A stretch of 64,000 bases of DNA, taken from Acinetobacter sp. ANC 7912. GTDB lineage: Bacteria; Pseudomonadota; Gammaproteobacteria; Pseudomonadales; Moraxellaceae. This document shows positions 34,608 through 44,037 of the stretch, piece after piece (positions within the stretch are counted from its first letter, which is position 1; every line of letters starts with the position of its first letter). Under the pieces are notes generated by a model, which made no database searches, had not been told where the DNA came from, and saw only the letters and a list, made by a program, of their open reading frames with translations. The stretch covers positions 1,054,001 through 1,118,000 of the forward strand of contig NZ_CP156795.1 of the NCBI RefSeq assembly GCF_039862785.1. Direction: 5' to 3'. The translations under genes were made by a program, and so were the position numbers.

Positions 34608-35887
34608 GGGTATTTCTGTGGTTTCCCTTTCACAACTCGTGGGTAGTTTCTACTTCTTTTTTTCGGTAAAACATACCTTTTAGATTTTTCCATTAAACTT
34701 TCTAGATGTTTAGGCAAATTGCCTGCGGAAGCCAAAGAATCAAACTTCAATAGGTTAAGGATAGCAATAGAGGTAATATGAAAGCTCATTCTCAAAGGAC
34801 TGACTTTTGCACGTTGAGCCATATATTTCATTTGTCTTCTTAGAATATTATAGGCAATAAAGACTCCCCATAACTCTTGATAAATCAAGGTAGGTTGTTT
34901 ACTCCTTAAATGCTTCCCTTCCTGTAAGTTACTCTTGATTTCTCGGTAACACATTTCTATTTCCCAACGCTGGGCATAGAGTTTTGCTAAAGCTAATAAT
35001 GGATATCTCTTTGAATCTATTAGTGAAGTGATATAACGTCTAATCTTACCTGCCTGCTCAACCTCAATGAGACGTGCTTCCCAATAATCTCCTAAGGCTG
35101 GATTAAGTTTTTTAGCTCTTGTTGATATCGGCATTCTAATATGAAAGTCATGTTGCGAATTACGCTCCACAATCTCATACCGTAAATTATCTTTTGCACG
35201 CATAAGCCAATGACTTTCTTCTGCACGTTTTTGCCACCCGATGAGAAAATCTGCAGAGAAATAGGCTCGATCAAATAGGGTAATACTGTGTGAACAAGGA
35301 GATAATTGGCTTGCCAGTGTGAGTTCACCTTGATCCATACTGCCTATTTGAGCATCTATAATTTCATGGGTCGCGGTATTTACTAAGCAGGTTGCTCTCA
35401 CTTGTGGATAAGGAGCATCAGCAGTTTTTCCTTTAGATGAACCAAAGTGTGCAAAATTCTCATCTGTATAAGGCATAGACCAAACAACACCATCAACAGC
35501 GCACACACTCAGACCGTGAAAGTTTGAGTATTGCTGCTGAGATTCTTCAAACCAGGCTTGGCTAAGTAAAGAAAATAGCGCATTTAAAGGTTCTGATCCT
35601 AAACGTTGTCGTGCTTGTACTACTGCACTAGGAACACAATATTCTGTTGTACCAAATACAAGTTTTAGTTGTTCTACGACATATCCGATAGGTTGATTTC
35701 GAAATAAAGCGAGTCCAATGACAAGCCATACCACATGTTCAGCGGGTAACTTCCTTCTTCTAATTGATGCCTTACCTGTTTGATTCAGACTTTCCTCAAT
35801 CCAGTTGAAATCAATAAATTCACTAAAATGGCTAAGTGAAGGTAAAGAATGTTGAAGGGTGCAATCTAAATTTTCAGATAAAGTCAT
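34583..35887 (-). CDS. IS4-family transposase, type 2 copy A
   Basis: 434 residues from ATG 35887. A 9-residue longer reading exists only because the poly-A tract has 8 bases here; in copy B it has 9 and the extension is lost, so the shorter start is right. DDE residues lie in CAVDGVVWSM and TLFDRAYFSA, and the YREK block is YAQRWEIEMCYREIKSNL. The N-terminal IS4-type domain (LPAEHVVWLVIGLALFRNQ) is present. Confidence 0.94.
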   Translation of the reverse strand: MTLSENLDCTLQHSLPSLSHFSEFIDFNWIEESLNQTGKASIRRRKLPAEHVVWLVIGLALFRNQPIGYVVEQLKLVFGTTEYCVPSAVVQARQRLGSEPLNALFSLLSQAWFEESQQQYSNFHGLSVCAVDGVVWSMPYTDENFAHFGSSKGKTADAPYPQVRATCLVNTATHEIIDAQIGSMDQGELTLASQLSPCSHSITLFDRAYFSADFLIGWQKRAEESHWLMRAKDNLRYEIVERNSQHDFHIRMPISTRAKKLNPALGDYWEARLIEVEQAGKIRRYITSLIDSKRYPLLALAKLYAQRWEIEMCYREIKSNLQEGKHLRSKQPTLIYQELWGVFIAYNILRRQMKYMAQRAKVSPLRMSFHITSIAILNLLKFDSLASAGNLPKHLESLMEKSKRYVLPKKRSRNYPRVVKGKPQKYPKKCQSIS

Positions 35888-35888
35888 A

Positions 35889-35923
35889 AAAAAAATGAGC
35901 GTATTTACATACACTCATTTTTA
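35889..35923 (-). terminator. Leader terminator directly upstream of the copy A transposase
   Basis: On the minus strand AAAAATGAGTGTA and TACGCTCATTTTT form a 13-bp stem with one G-T pair, and an eight-T run ends right at the ATG. It would stop transcripts entering from outside and attenuate the transposase mRNA. Copy B has the same hairpin with nine Ts. Confidence 0.75.
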
Positions 35924-36005
35924 CTACATTTTACTAATATTTGCTTAACTGACTGGCATTACCTCTTCGGAGGGATTTTTTTATGTTTGGAAAAGTCTTA
36001 ATTTT

Positions 36006-36291
36006 TTAATTCTGCTGATCTGCATGATAATCCTGAATCACTTCCAAAGTTGCACTGAAAGCTTCCTGCGCAACTGGTGCACCGCAGTAGGGAAGACTAT
36101 GTAATAACACTTCCTGAATTACCTCAACCGTCGCACCATTATTTAAAGCGCAATGCACACATGCACATGGCTTTTGAGTTCGGTTGGAGTCTTTTCAGCG
36201 GTAAAGAAAGCAATGGTAATTAATGAGCGATACTTTCACCTATCACTTCAGTACGAACTTTTAAGCCATTTTCATAATATTGTAATGACAT
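36006..36291 (-). pseudogene. Carboxymuconolactone decarboxylase family, decayed
   Basis: Three pieces of one protein can be read in turn on the minus strand: a start (MSLQYYENGLKVRTEVIGE, then stop), a middle part in another frame (ITIAFFTAEKTPTELKSH), and an intact tail (NNGATVEVIQEVLLHSLPYC, then GAPVAQEAFSATLEVIQ) ending at 36006. Family members are about 125-130 residues, while only about 95 codons remain, so there is at least one deletion besides the frameshifts. It belongs to the PcaC/AhpD-like fold. It lies next to IS4 copy A. Confidence 0.8.
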
Positions 36292-36364
36292 GTTTTTGCC
36301 TCAATTTTTTTATGCACCTAACTAGTCCTTTCCTATCAAAATACCATTGTGCAAAGGTCATAAA

Positions 36365-36386
36365 AAAGTGGCTGAAAAGCCACTTT
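36365..36386 (-). terminator. Second hairpin downstream of fadE
   Basis: AAAGTGGCT / AGCCACTTT, a perfect 9-bp stem with GAAA loop and a T run on the minus strand. Confidence 0.75.
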
Positions 36387-36395
36387 GGAGAATAA

Positions 36396-36427
36396 TCCAA
36401 AGCGGAGTAAAATTACTCCGTTTTGGA
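36396..36427 (-). terminator. First hairpin downstream of fadE
   Basis: CGGAGTAA / TTACTCCG with outer TCCAAA / TTTTGGA pairing, 22 bp after the fadE stop. Confidence 0.6.
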
Positions 36428-36448
36428 AATAACAGTGAAGCCTTAAAA

Positions 36449-38980
36449 TTAAGGTGTAGCGGGATGGGATGGATCGGTTTGGCTGGAAGTATCTGTTCCA
36501 GTAGAATCGGCTTTTTCAAGATATGGATTTTCCAGTTCCAACACACGCTGTAGATGCAGGTCAAAGATATCAGTTAGCATACTGTCATAACGTTTGGCGT
36601 TATAGTGCAGCAGCTTTTCTGCTTCATGTTCATTGATAAAACCTTGTTTGCGCGCATCTGCCACATGCTCAGCAAAACTAAGTCCTTTGAACTTATTTTT
36701 GTTTTCAGCTTTTTTGAAACGATCCCAAAGTTGTTCAATATCCAGCAGCATGGCAAAGGTCGATTCCATACGGCCATTCACATCATCCTCAGCAGTGCTG
36801 TAGTAAACGTGCTTTTTCAGCACATTCCGGAAAGCATTGTCTTCCATCATGACATTGGCGACTTGCTGTTTCAGCTGGTCTGATGGTTTTTTTACAGGTC
36901 GTCCAAACGGGAAGCAGATAAATTTGACCAGACCAGCAGCAATGCCCACCGGAAAATTGGCAAACAGGTCATAAAACGCTTCCTGTGCCGTATATAGGGA
37001 TTTTTCTACAGCCAGTTTGGCATGCAGACGATCTGCTTCAGATTTCTTACTATGTTCAAAGAATTTCAGAATTGCAGAGGCAATAAACAGATGAGCGTGA
37101 ATGTCTGCTAGACGTCCGGAAAGCATTTCCTTACGTTTAATGTCACCCGCCAGTAGGCCAAGACACATATCTGCAGTCAGGGCAAAGTTGGCACTTAGTC
37201 GGTTAATGATTTTGTAATACGGCCGGGTAAAATCAACTGAACTTTGCGGTGCAGCACCTGAACCACCGGTAAAAGCATAAGCCACAGAACGTGCCGTACG
37301 ATTAAAGGTATAGCCGAGATGCTTATAGAGCAGTTCATTAAAGCTTTGCATTGCTGCATCTTTATCTTCTGCCTGTAGTAGCTGCAGTTCTTCATATAGA
37401 TAAGGATGACAACGCATCGAACCCTGGCCGAAAATCATCAGGGAACGGCTGAGGATATTAGCACCTTCTACAGTAATGGATACCGGAATTGCCTGATAAT
37501 TGAGTGCCAGGAAATTACGTGGCCCTATCTGGATGGCACGACCGCCGACTACATCCATGCCGTGATTGACAATTTTACGCATGGTTTCAGTGGCATAGTA
37601 TTTGGCAATCGCGGTCATCACCGCTGGTTTACCACCTTGATTCAGGCCGCAGGTGACCAGATAACGGAATGCTTCGAGCATATAGGTATCGCTGGCAATT
37701 TCACTATTGGCTTCCTGTACACCCTCAAATTTACCCACTGAAATTTTAAATTGTTGACGGATACGCGAGAATGCACTGACATTTAGATAAGTCATCTCAG
37801 CACTTGAAGTAGACAATGCGGGCAGGGAAATCCCGCGACCGACTGCCAGACATTCCATCAACATTCGCCATCCTTTACCGGCATTTTTTACCCCACCAAT
37901 AATCCAGTCCAATGGAATAAATACATCCTTGCCTTCCACCGTACCATTCATAAATGGTGAACCCGGATTATGCCGTGGACCGACTTTCACGCCTTCATGA
38001 CTCGCTGGCAGCAGGGCACAGGTAATGCCGTATTCTGCAGGACCTTCCAGCAGCCGATCCGGGTCATACATTTTGAATGCGAGACCGATGACAGTGGCAA
38101 TTGGAGCCAAGGTAATCCAGCGTTTGGAGAAATTCATTCGCAGGCCCAGTACTTCCTGACCTTCAAACTGACCATAGCAGACGATCCCAGTATCTGGAAT
38201 TGCCCCTGCATCGGAACCGGCCTCTGGACTAGTTAAACCAAAGCAGGGAATTTCCTGTCCTTTGGCTAGGCCCGGCAGATAACGTTTTTTCTGCTCTTCT
38301 GTACCATAATGCAATAGCAGCTCACCGGGACCGAGCGAGTTAGGCACCATGCAACTCACCGCAGTCGTCAGTGAACGGGACGCAATCTTACTCATGACGC
38401 GGCTTTGCGCAAAGGAACTAAAGGCACGCCCGCCATATTCTTTGGGAATAATCAGCCCCAGAAAACCATTGTCCTTGATAAATTGCCAGATATGCTCCGG
38501 CAGCTTTTTCTGCTCGTGAATTTGCCATTCATCCAGCATGCTGCACAGGGTTTCCACTTCATTGTCCAAAAAAGCCTGTTCTTCATTATTCAGCTTTGGA
38601 TAAGGATAGTTATTAAAAATTTCCCAGTTCGGTGCTCCCATAAACAGTTCTTTTTCCCACCAGCTGGTTCCGGATTCCAATGCTTCACGCTCGGTTGGGC
38701 TGATGCTTGGCATGGCATTGGCCAGCGCTCGATAAGAAGGACGGGTAATCACTGCCATCCGCAATGGATCGATCAGTACAATCAGATTAATAATGATCAA
38801 TGGAATGCCAAAGATGAGCGACCACGGGCTAATAAATGCGACCAGAATCGAAGCAATAATCAGGGAAAATGCGCCCGTGGTTCGGGAGAGCTCAAAATAG
38901 AAAACAGCCCATAAGCACAGCAGGAGGAGCAGAACAGCAAAAATAAATAGCATTGTTATATTTCTCCAGGTTTTCGGCAT
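36449..38980 (-). CDS. fadE: Acyl-CoA dehydrogenase, FadE type
   Basis: 843 residues, the long FadE form rather than the 380-residue soluble type. Two N-terminal hydrophobic segments (about 8-30 and 35-72) suggest membrane attachment. The FAD/acyl-CoA core follows (GFLGLIIPKEYGGRAFSSFA, then FGLTSPEAGSDAGAIPDTG), then a C-terminal extension of the DUF1974 type (AFTGGSGAAPQSSVDFTRPY). It does the first oxidation step in fatty acid beta-oxidation. It fits with fadH at the left edge, but they are not in one operon. Confidence 0.92.
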   Translation of the reverse strand: MPKTWRNITMLFIFAVLLLLLCLWAVFYFELSRTTGAFSLIIASILVAFISPWSLIFGIPLIIINLIVLIDPLRMAVITRPSYRALANAMPSISPTEREALESGTSWWEKELFMGAPNWEIFNNYPYPKLNNEEQAFLDNEVETLCSMLDEWQIHEQKKLPEHIWQFIKDNGFLGLIIPKEYGGRAFSSFAQSRVMSKIASRSLTTAVSCMVPNSLGPGELLLHYGTEEQKKRYLPGLAKGQEIPCFGLTSPEAGSDAGAIPDTGIVCYGQFEGQEVLGLRMNFSKRWITLAPIATVIGLAFKMYDPDRLLEGPAEYGITCALLPASHEGVKVGPRHNPGSPFMNGTVEGKDVFIPLDWIIGGVKNAGKGWRMLMECLAVGRGISLPALSTSSAEMTYLNVSAFSRIRQQFKISVGKFEGVQEANSEIASDTYMLEAFRYLVTCGLNQGGKPAVMTAIAKYYATETMRKIVNHGMDVVGGRAIQIGPRNFLALNYQAIPVSITVEGANILSRSLMIFGQGSMRCHPYLYEELQLLQAEDKDAAMQSFNELLYKHLGYTFNRTARSVAYAFTGGSGAAPQSSVDFTRPYYKIINRLSANFALTADMCLGLLAGDIKRKEMLSGRLADIHAHLFIASAILKFFEHSKKSEADRLHAKLAVEKSLYTAQEAFYDLFANFPVGIAAGLVKFICFPFGRPVKKPSDQLKQQVANVMMEDNAFRNVLKKHVYYSTAEDDVNGRMESTFAMLLDIEQLWDRFKKAENKNKFKGLSFAEHVADARKQGFINEHEAEKLLHYNAKRYDSMLTDIFDLHLQRVLELENPYLEKADSTGTDTSSQTDPSHPATP

Positions 38981-39255
38981 TCATGGATGATTTTTTTTAT
39001 GTCCTTAAGACAGATATAAATAGATGAAGACTTAGGTCATGAATGCGCTGTAGAGTTATCGTTTTGAGTCCAGCAACGATATCGTTTAATTTGCAGTCTA
39101 GCTTTGAGATTGTTTGAAAAGTGTTCTGCATTCAAGTGAGAACGCGCAAAGAAATGTGAAGATAAGTAAGCACTTAGCTTGAATGATTTTTCTATTAATT
39201 TTGAGCTAAGATGGAGTGATGTATTTTTATAAAAAAGATAAATAATAAAAAAGCC

Positions 39256-39266
39256 CTCACATGGAG
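39256..39266. repeat. Target duplication CTCACATGGAG, left copy
   Basis: An 11-bp near-palindromic duplication of the lipA terminator core. The right copy is at 40660-40670. The original hairpin was AAGCCCTC-ACATG-GAGGGCTT. Confidence 0.9.
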
Positions 39267-40659
39267 TAATGCCAGTCAGTTAAGAGATTGACTGGCATTT
39301 TTTTGGGTATTTCTGTGGTTTCCCTTTCACAACTCGTGGGTAGTTTCTACTTCTTTTTTTCGGTAAAACATACCTTTTAGATTTTTCCATTAAACTTTCT
39401 AGATGTTTAGGCAAATTGCCTGCGGAAGCCAAAGAATCAAACTTCAATAGGTTAAGGATAGCAATAGAGGTAATATGAAAGCTCATTCTCAAAGGACTGA
39501 CTTTTGCACGTTGAGCCATATATTTCATTTGTCTTCTTAGAATATTATAGGCAATAAAGACTCCCCATAACTCTTGATAAATCAAGGTAGGTTGTTTACT
39601 CCTTAAATGCTTCCCTTCCTGTAAGTTACTCTTGATTTCTCGGTAACACATTTCTATTTCCCAACGCTGGGCATAGAGTTTTGCTAAAGCTAATAATGGA
39701 TATCTCTTTGAATCTATTAGTGAAGTGATATAACGTCTAATCTTACCTGCCTGCTCAACCTCAATGAGACGTGCTTCCCAATAATCTCCTAAGGCTGGAT
39801 TAAGTTTTTTAGCTCTTGTTGATATCGGCATTCTAATATGAAAGTCATGTTGCGAATTACGCTCCACAATCTCATACCGTAAATTATCTTTTGCACGCAT
39901 AAGCCAATGACTTTCTTCTGCACGTTTTTGCCACCCGATGAGAAAATCTGCAGAGAAATAGGCTCGATCAAATAGGGTAATACTGTGTGAACAAGGAGAT
40001 AATTGGCTTGCCAGTGTGAGTTCACCTTGATCCATACTGCCTATTTGAGCATCTATAATTTCATGGGTCGCGGTATTTACTAAGCAGGTTGCTCTCACTT
40101 GTGGATAAGGAGCATCAGCAGTTTTTCCTTTAGATGAACCAAAGTGTGCAAAATTCTCATCTGTATAAGGCATAGACCAAACAACACCATCAACAGCGCA
40201 CACACTCAGACCGTGAAAGTTTGAGTATTGCTGCTGAGATTCTTCAAACCAGGCTTGGCTAAGTAAAGAAAATAGCGCATTTAAAGGTTCTGATCCTAAA
40301 CGTTGTCGTGCTTGTACTACTGCGCTAGGAACACAATATTCTGTTGTACCAAATACAAGTTTTAGTTGTTCTACGACATATCCGATAGGTTGATTTCGAA
40401 ATAAAGCGAGTCCAATGACAAGCCATACCACATGTTCAGCGGGTAACTTCCTTCTTCTAATTGATGCCTTACCTGTTTGATTCAGACTTTCCTCAATCCA
40501 GTTGAAATCAATAAATTCACTAAAATGGCTAAGTGAAGGTAAAGAATGTTGAAGGGTGCAATCTAAATTTTCAGATAAAGTCATAAAAAAAAATGAGCGT
40601 ATTTACATACACTCATTTTTACTACATTTTACTAATATTTGCTTAACTGACTGGCATTA
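39267..40659 (-). mobile_element. IS4-family element (type 2), copy B, 1393 bp
   Basis: Same 18-bp ends as copy A. One extra A before the transposase start (nine instead of eight) and one base change (GCGCTAGG against GCACTAGG) are the differences noticed. It splits the terminator of lipA and points the same way as lipA. Confidence 0.95.
39280..40584 (-). CDS. IS4-family transposase, type 2 copy B
   Basis: 434 residues, the same protein as copy A. lipA read-through would enter this gene in the sense direction, but must first pass the leader terminator with its nine-T run. Confidence 0.94.
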   Translation of the reverse strand: MTLSENLDCTLQHSLPSLSHFSEFIDFNWIEESLNQTGKASIRRRKLPAEHVVWLVIGLALFRNQPIGYVVEQLKLVFGTTEYCVPSAVVQARQRLGSEPLNALFSLLSQAWFEESQQQYSNFHGLSVCAVDGVVWSMPYTDENFAHFGSSKGKTADAPYPQVRATCLVNTATHEIIDAQIGSMDQGELTLASQLSPCSHSITLFDRAYFSADFLIGWQKRAEESHWLMRAKDNLRYEIVERNSQHDFHIRMPISTRAKKLNPALGDYWEARLIEVEQAGKIRRYITSLIDSKRYPLLALAKLYAQRWEIEMCYREIKSNLQEGKHLRSKQPTLIYQELWGVFIAYNILRRQMKYMAQRAKVSPLRMSFHITSIAILNLLKFDSLASAGNLPKHLESLMEKSKRYVLPKKRSRNYPRVVKGKPQKYPKKCQSIS

Positions 40660-40690
40660 CTCACATGGAGGGCTTTTCATATCAGCTCAA

Positions 40691-41719
40691 TTAAGCTTCG
40701 ATGGTTTGTACGGCAATTTTCTTGGCAGGATCCGTCTTACGACGTACGGCTGGTACTGGCTCGCCGTAGTATTGACGATCTGCAAAGTAACTTGAACGTA
40801 CCATTGGTGCAGACCAGATATTTTTAAAGCCGAGTTTGCGGCCATGCTCTGCATAACGCTCAAACTCTTCTGGTGTTACAAAGCGGTCAATTGGCGCGTG
40901 CTGCTTAGAAGGCTGCAGATACTGACCAATCGTCACATAATCCACGTCATGCGCTTTCAGGTCATCCAGCAGGGCAATCACTTCTTCTTCAGTTTCACCA
41001 ATACCGACCATCAAACCACATTTGGTTGGGATATCCGGGCAGTATTCTTTAAACATTTTTAGCAAGTTTAAAGAGTGCTGATAATCTGAACCTGGACGCA
41101 TCGCTTTATACAGGCGTGGCACAGTTTCAATATTGTGGTTGAATACATCTGGCGGACATTCAGTCATGATACGTAGGGCGATATCCATACGACCACGGAA
41201 GTCAGGTACCAGAATTTCTAATAGGGTATTTGGGCTTAATGCACGTGCTTCTTTAATACAGTCGACGAAATGCTGTGCACCACCATCCAAAAGGTCATCA
41301 CGGTCAACCGAAGTGATCACGGCATATTTCAGACCGAGGTTGGCAATGGTTTCAGCCATGTGACGTGGTTCGTCTGGGTCCAGTGCATTTGGACGGCCGT
41401 GAGCAACGTCACAGAATGGACAACGACGGGTACAGATATCACCCATGATCATGAAGGTTGCCGTACCACCCCCGAAACATTCTGGCAGGTTAGGACAAGC
41501 AGCCTCTTCACAAACAGTGTGCAGTTTTTGCTGACGCAGGGTGGTTTTAATACGTTGCACTTCATCCGGCGCGGCCATTTTGACACGAATCCAGTCCGGT
41601 TTTCTTGGAGCTTCAACCGTAGGAACAACTTTTACAGGAATACGCGCGACCTTTTCCGCGCCGCGAAGTTTGACACCCTGTTCAGGTTTACGGTTTTCAG
41701 ACATATTCAACTTTTCCAC
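40691..41719 (-). CDS. lipA: Lipoyl synthase
   Basis: 342-residue radical SAM enzyme that inserts two sulfurs into octanoyl groups on lipoyl domains. The auxiliary cluster cysteines are C70, C75 and C81 ([12 protein letters not shown]) and the SAM cluster is C96-TRR-C100-PF-C103. The start may be Met1 or Met6 (MSENRKPEQ). lipB is not next to it. Its terminator has been split by IS4 copy B. Confidence 0.97.
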   Translation of the reverse strand: MEKLNMSENRKPEQGVKLRGAEKVARIPVKVVPTVEAPRKPDWIRVKMAAPDEVQRIKTTLRQQKLHTVCEEAACPNLPECFGGGTATFMIMGDICTRRCPFCDVAHGRPNALDPDEPRHMAETIANLGLKYAVITSVDRDDLLDGGAQHFVDCIKEARALSPNTLLEILVPDFRGRMDIALRIMTECPPDVFNHNIETVPRLYKAMRPGSDYQHSLNLLKMFKEYCPDIPTKCGLMVGIGETEEEVIALLDDLKAHDVDYVTIGQYLQPSKQHAPIDRFVTPEEFERYAEHGRKLGFKNIWSAPMVRSSYFADRQYYGEPVPAVRRKTDPAKKIAVQTIEA

Positions 41720-41923
41720 TGTTTTTGAAGGGAGGAGATTATCAAAGATAGCGCTTTTATTATAACGGACTTAGGTAAAAATAGGGTAAAAAGCACTATT
41801 CATTTAAAAAATGTTCTCATCACACAATATATGTCAGTTAAATACACCAAACTGACATGATTTACGTCATAATATGTGGCAAATAGATATTGCAGATGAA
41901 ATTAATTTATAAAGGAGCGTTGA

Positions 41924-43339
41924 ATGCCACGTAAGAAAGAGGTCGTTAGTGGGGCTTTCGTTAAGTATGATGCGGTAGTTCTAGGTTCAGGCCCTGCGGG
42001 CGAAGGCGCGGCAATGAAGCTTGCAAAATCTGGCAAACGCGTTGCAATTGTCGATATGCGTGAACAGTTAGGCGGTAACTGTACACACGTAGGTACAATT
42101 CCAAGTAAGGCACTGCGTCAGACAGTATCAAGCATTATCCGTTATCAACGTGATCCAATGTTCCAAAAAGTCGGTGAATGGAAACAATTCACCATGAAGC
42201 AGGTGCTTCGTAACGCGCACAAAGTGATCCAGCAACAGGTGGATACACACTCACGTTTTTATGACCGCAATAAAATCGATATCTTCCACGGTCGTGCCTA
42301 CGTTCAGGACGAAAATACCATTTTCGTATTTAGCCCGGAAGGCATTAAAGAAACCATTCAATTCCAGCAATTGGTGATTGCAACAGGTTCTCGCCCTTAC
42401 CGTCCTGAGATTCTGGACTTTAATCATCCTCGTGTATTTGATTCAGACAAAATTCTGGATCTGGATTATTCCATTCAAAAAATCATTATTTATGGCGCCG
42501 GCGTAATTGGTTGTGAATATGCATCGATCTTTATCGGTCTGGGCCACAAGGTTGACCTGATTAACACCCAACCAAAACTGCTCAGCTATCTGGATGATGA
42601 AATCTCTGACGCACTGTCTTATCACTTACGTGAACAGGGCGTATTGATCCGTCACAATGAACAGATCGATTATCTTGAAACTACGGATGATTATGTCGTT
42701 CTGCATACTCAAAGTGGCAAGAAGATTAAAGCAGATGCGATCCTGTGGTGTAACGGCCGTTCCGGTAACACTGATGGTTTAGGTCTGGAAAATGTGGGCC
42801 TGAAACCCAACAGCCGTGGTCAATTAACTGTAAATGATCAGTATCAGACTGAAGTCGAAAATATCTACGCGGCTGGTGACGTGATTGGTTGGCCTTCATT
42901 GGCTTCTGCTGCCTATGACCAAGGTCGTTGTGCAGGTGCCAACATGAGTGGTGAAGAAAACGTTAAACCGGTAACAGACATTCCAACCGGTATTTACACC
43001 ATTCCGGAAATTTCTTCGATTGGTAAGACTGAACAGCAGCTGACTGAAGAAAAAATTCCGTATGAAGTCGGTCAGGCATCTTTCCGTCATCTGGCACGTG
43101 CGCAGATTACTGGTGACACCGTGGGTGAACTGAAAATCCTGTTCCATCGTGAAACTTTGGAAATTCTGGGTGTCCACTGCTTCGGTAATAACGCTTCCGA
43201 AATTATTCACATTGGTCAGGCAGTCATGAACAGTCCGAACAATACCATCAAGTATTTCGTGGAAACCACATTCAACTATCCAACCATGGCGGAAGCGTAT
43301 CGTGTAGCAACACTGAATGGTATGAACCGTCTGTTCTAA
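41924..43339 (+). CDS. sthA: Soluble pyridine nucleotide transhydrogenase
   Basis: 471 residues, flavoprotein disulfide reductase fold. An N-terminal FAD site ([18 protein letters not shown]) is followed by [13 protein letters not shown]. Only one Cys (C53) is present where true disulfide reductases have CxxxxC, which is diagnostic for SthA. It moves hydride between NADPH and NAD. Start ATG 41924 follows AAAGGAGCG. It is divergent from lipA. Confidence 0.95.
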   Translation: MPRKKEVVSGAFVKYDAVVLGSGPAGEGAAMKLAKSGKRVAIVDMREQLGGNCTHVGTIPSKALRQTVSSIIRYQRDPMFQKVGEWKQFTMKQVLRNAHKVIQQQVDTHSRFYDRNKIDIFHGRAYVQDENTIFVFSPEGIKETIQFQQLVIATGSRPYRPEILDFNHPRVFDSDKILDLDYSIQKIIIYGAGVIGCEYASIFIGLGHKVDLINTQPKLLSYLDDEISDALSYHLREQGVLIRHNEQIDYLETTDDYVVLHTQSGKKIKADAILWCNGRSGNTDGLGLENVGLKPNSRGQLTVNDQYQTEVENIYAAGDVIGWPSLASAAYDQGRCAGANMSGEENVKPVTDIPTGIYTIPEISSIGKTEQQLTEEKIPYEVGQASFRHLARAQITGDTVGELKILFHRETLEILGVHCFGNNASEIIHIGQAVMNSPNNTIKYFVETTFNYPTMAEAYRVATLNGMNRLF

Positions 43340-43362
43340 GTTAAGTTTTAACTTAGAAAATT

Positions 43363-43394
43363 AAACCCGTAAGTTTTGGCTTGCGGGTTTTTTA
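43363..43394 (+). terminator. Terminator of sthA
   Basis: AAACCCG-T-AAG and CTT-G-CGGGTTT with a TTTTGG loop, then Ts. Confidence 0.8.
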
Positions 43395-43437
43395 TTATGT
43401 GCTCGGCTAAAAATAAAACTGAAAATGAATATTTGAA

Positions 43438-43767
43438 TTAGGCCGCCATTTTACGACATTTTTCAGCACAGCGGCGACAGGCTTCAGCACATTGCTGGCA
43501 ATGCTCATCTTCATGGTGTCCGCATTCTTCTACACAATAATCACAGGCTTTGGCACACAGCTCACAAATCTGTTTCATAAAAGGAGACTGTTTTTGGGTC
43601 ATGCGTGCACAGAGCTGGCACAGATCAGAACAGTCTAAACAGCGTTGGATACATTCACGCATCATTTCCAGATGTTCTTCTTTTAGGCATGAACTGGCAC
43701 AGTTGGTACAGGCGAGAGAGCAGGTCATGCAGGCTTGGACACATTCGGAAAATTGAATCTCTTGCAT
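43438..43767 (-). CDS. Four-helix copper-storage protein (Csp/DUF326)
   Basis: 109 residues with 21 cysteines, mostly as CxxC or CxxxC spaced along helices (FSECVQACMTCSLACTNC, CIQRCLDCSDLCQLC, CELCAKACDYCVEEC, CQQCAEACRRCAEKC). A His cluster GHHEDEH lies in the third loop. There is no signal peptide, so it corresponds to the cytosolic Csp3 type, tetramers of four-helix bundles that hold many Cu(I) ions in the core. No copper exporter or regulator gene is adjacent. Confidence 0.9.
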   Translation of the reverse strand: MQEIQFSECVQACMTCSLACTNCASSCLKEEHLEMMRECIQRCLDCSDLCQLCARMTQKQSPFMKQICELCAKACDYCVEECGHHEDEHCQQCAEACRRCAEKCRKMAA

Positions 43768-43961
43768 CTTGTTCTCCTTTTATAGAGATATTCCTAAGTT
43801 CATCAATACGCTAATCAGAAAAAGACAGCTACACGATGAGGTTTAAGTGAAAAAAGGTAAGTTATGCACGGGTCGTGTTAATGCAGGAAAAGCGACAGGA
43901 AAATTTAGGTCAACTAGATCTAAGTGAAAATGGGTAATGCCAACAGAAAAAATAAAGAAAA

Positions 43962-43994
43962 ACACCATTGGGCGGTCAGGATACTCAATGGTGT
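43962..43994 (-). terminator. Terminator of the TauD-like gene
   Basis: ACACCATTG / CAATGGTGT, a 9-bp perfect stem with a 15-nt loop, followed on the minus strand by TTTTTCTTTATTTTTT. Confidence 0.65.
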
Positions 43995-44037
43995 AAAAGT
44001 CAGAATATGTATAATTATTGATCTTTGCTTATTGTTA

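Larger units (their letters stand above)
34570..35961 (-). mobile_element. IS4-family element (type 2), copy A, 1392 bp
   Basis: Terminal repeats TAATGCCAGTCAGTTAAG ... CTTAACTGACTGGCATTA are perfect over 18 bp. It is inserted exactly in the TTCG loop of the terminator behind the degS-like gene (CCCTC-TTCG-GAGGG). It is nearly identical to copy B at 39267-40659. Confidence 0.95.

Noticed and set aside
35888..35914. Nine-residue N-terminal extension of the copy A transposase
   Set aside because: It depends on the poly-A tract having eight bases. Copy B has nine and the extension is out of frame, so the shared ATG is the real start.
34570..40659. Composite transposon made of IS4 copies A and B around fadE
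   Set aside because: Each copy has its own different target duplication, so they inserted independently. The DNA between them is ordinary chromosome.
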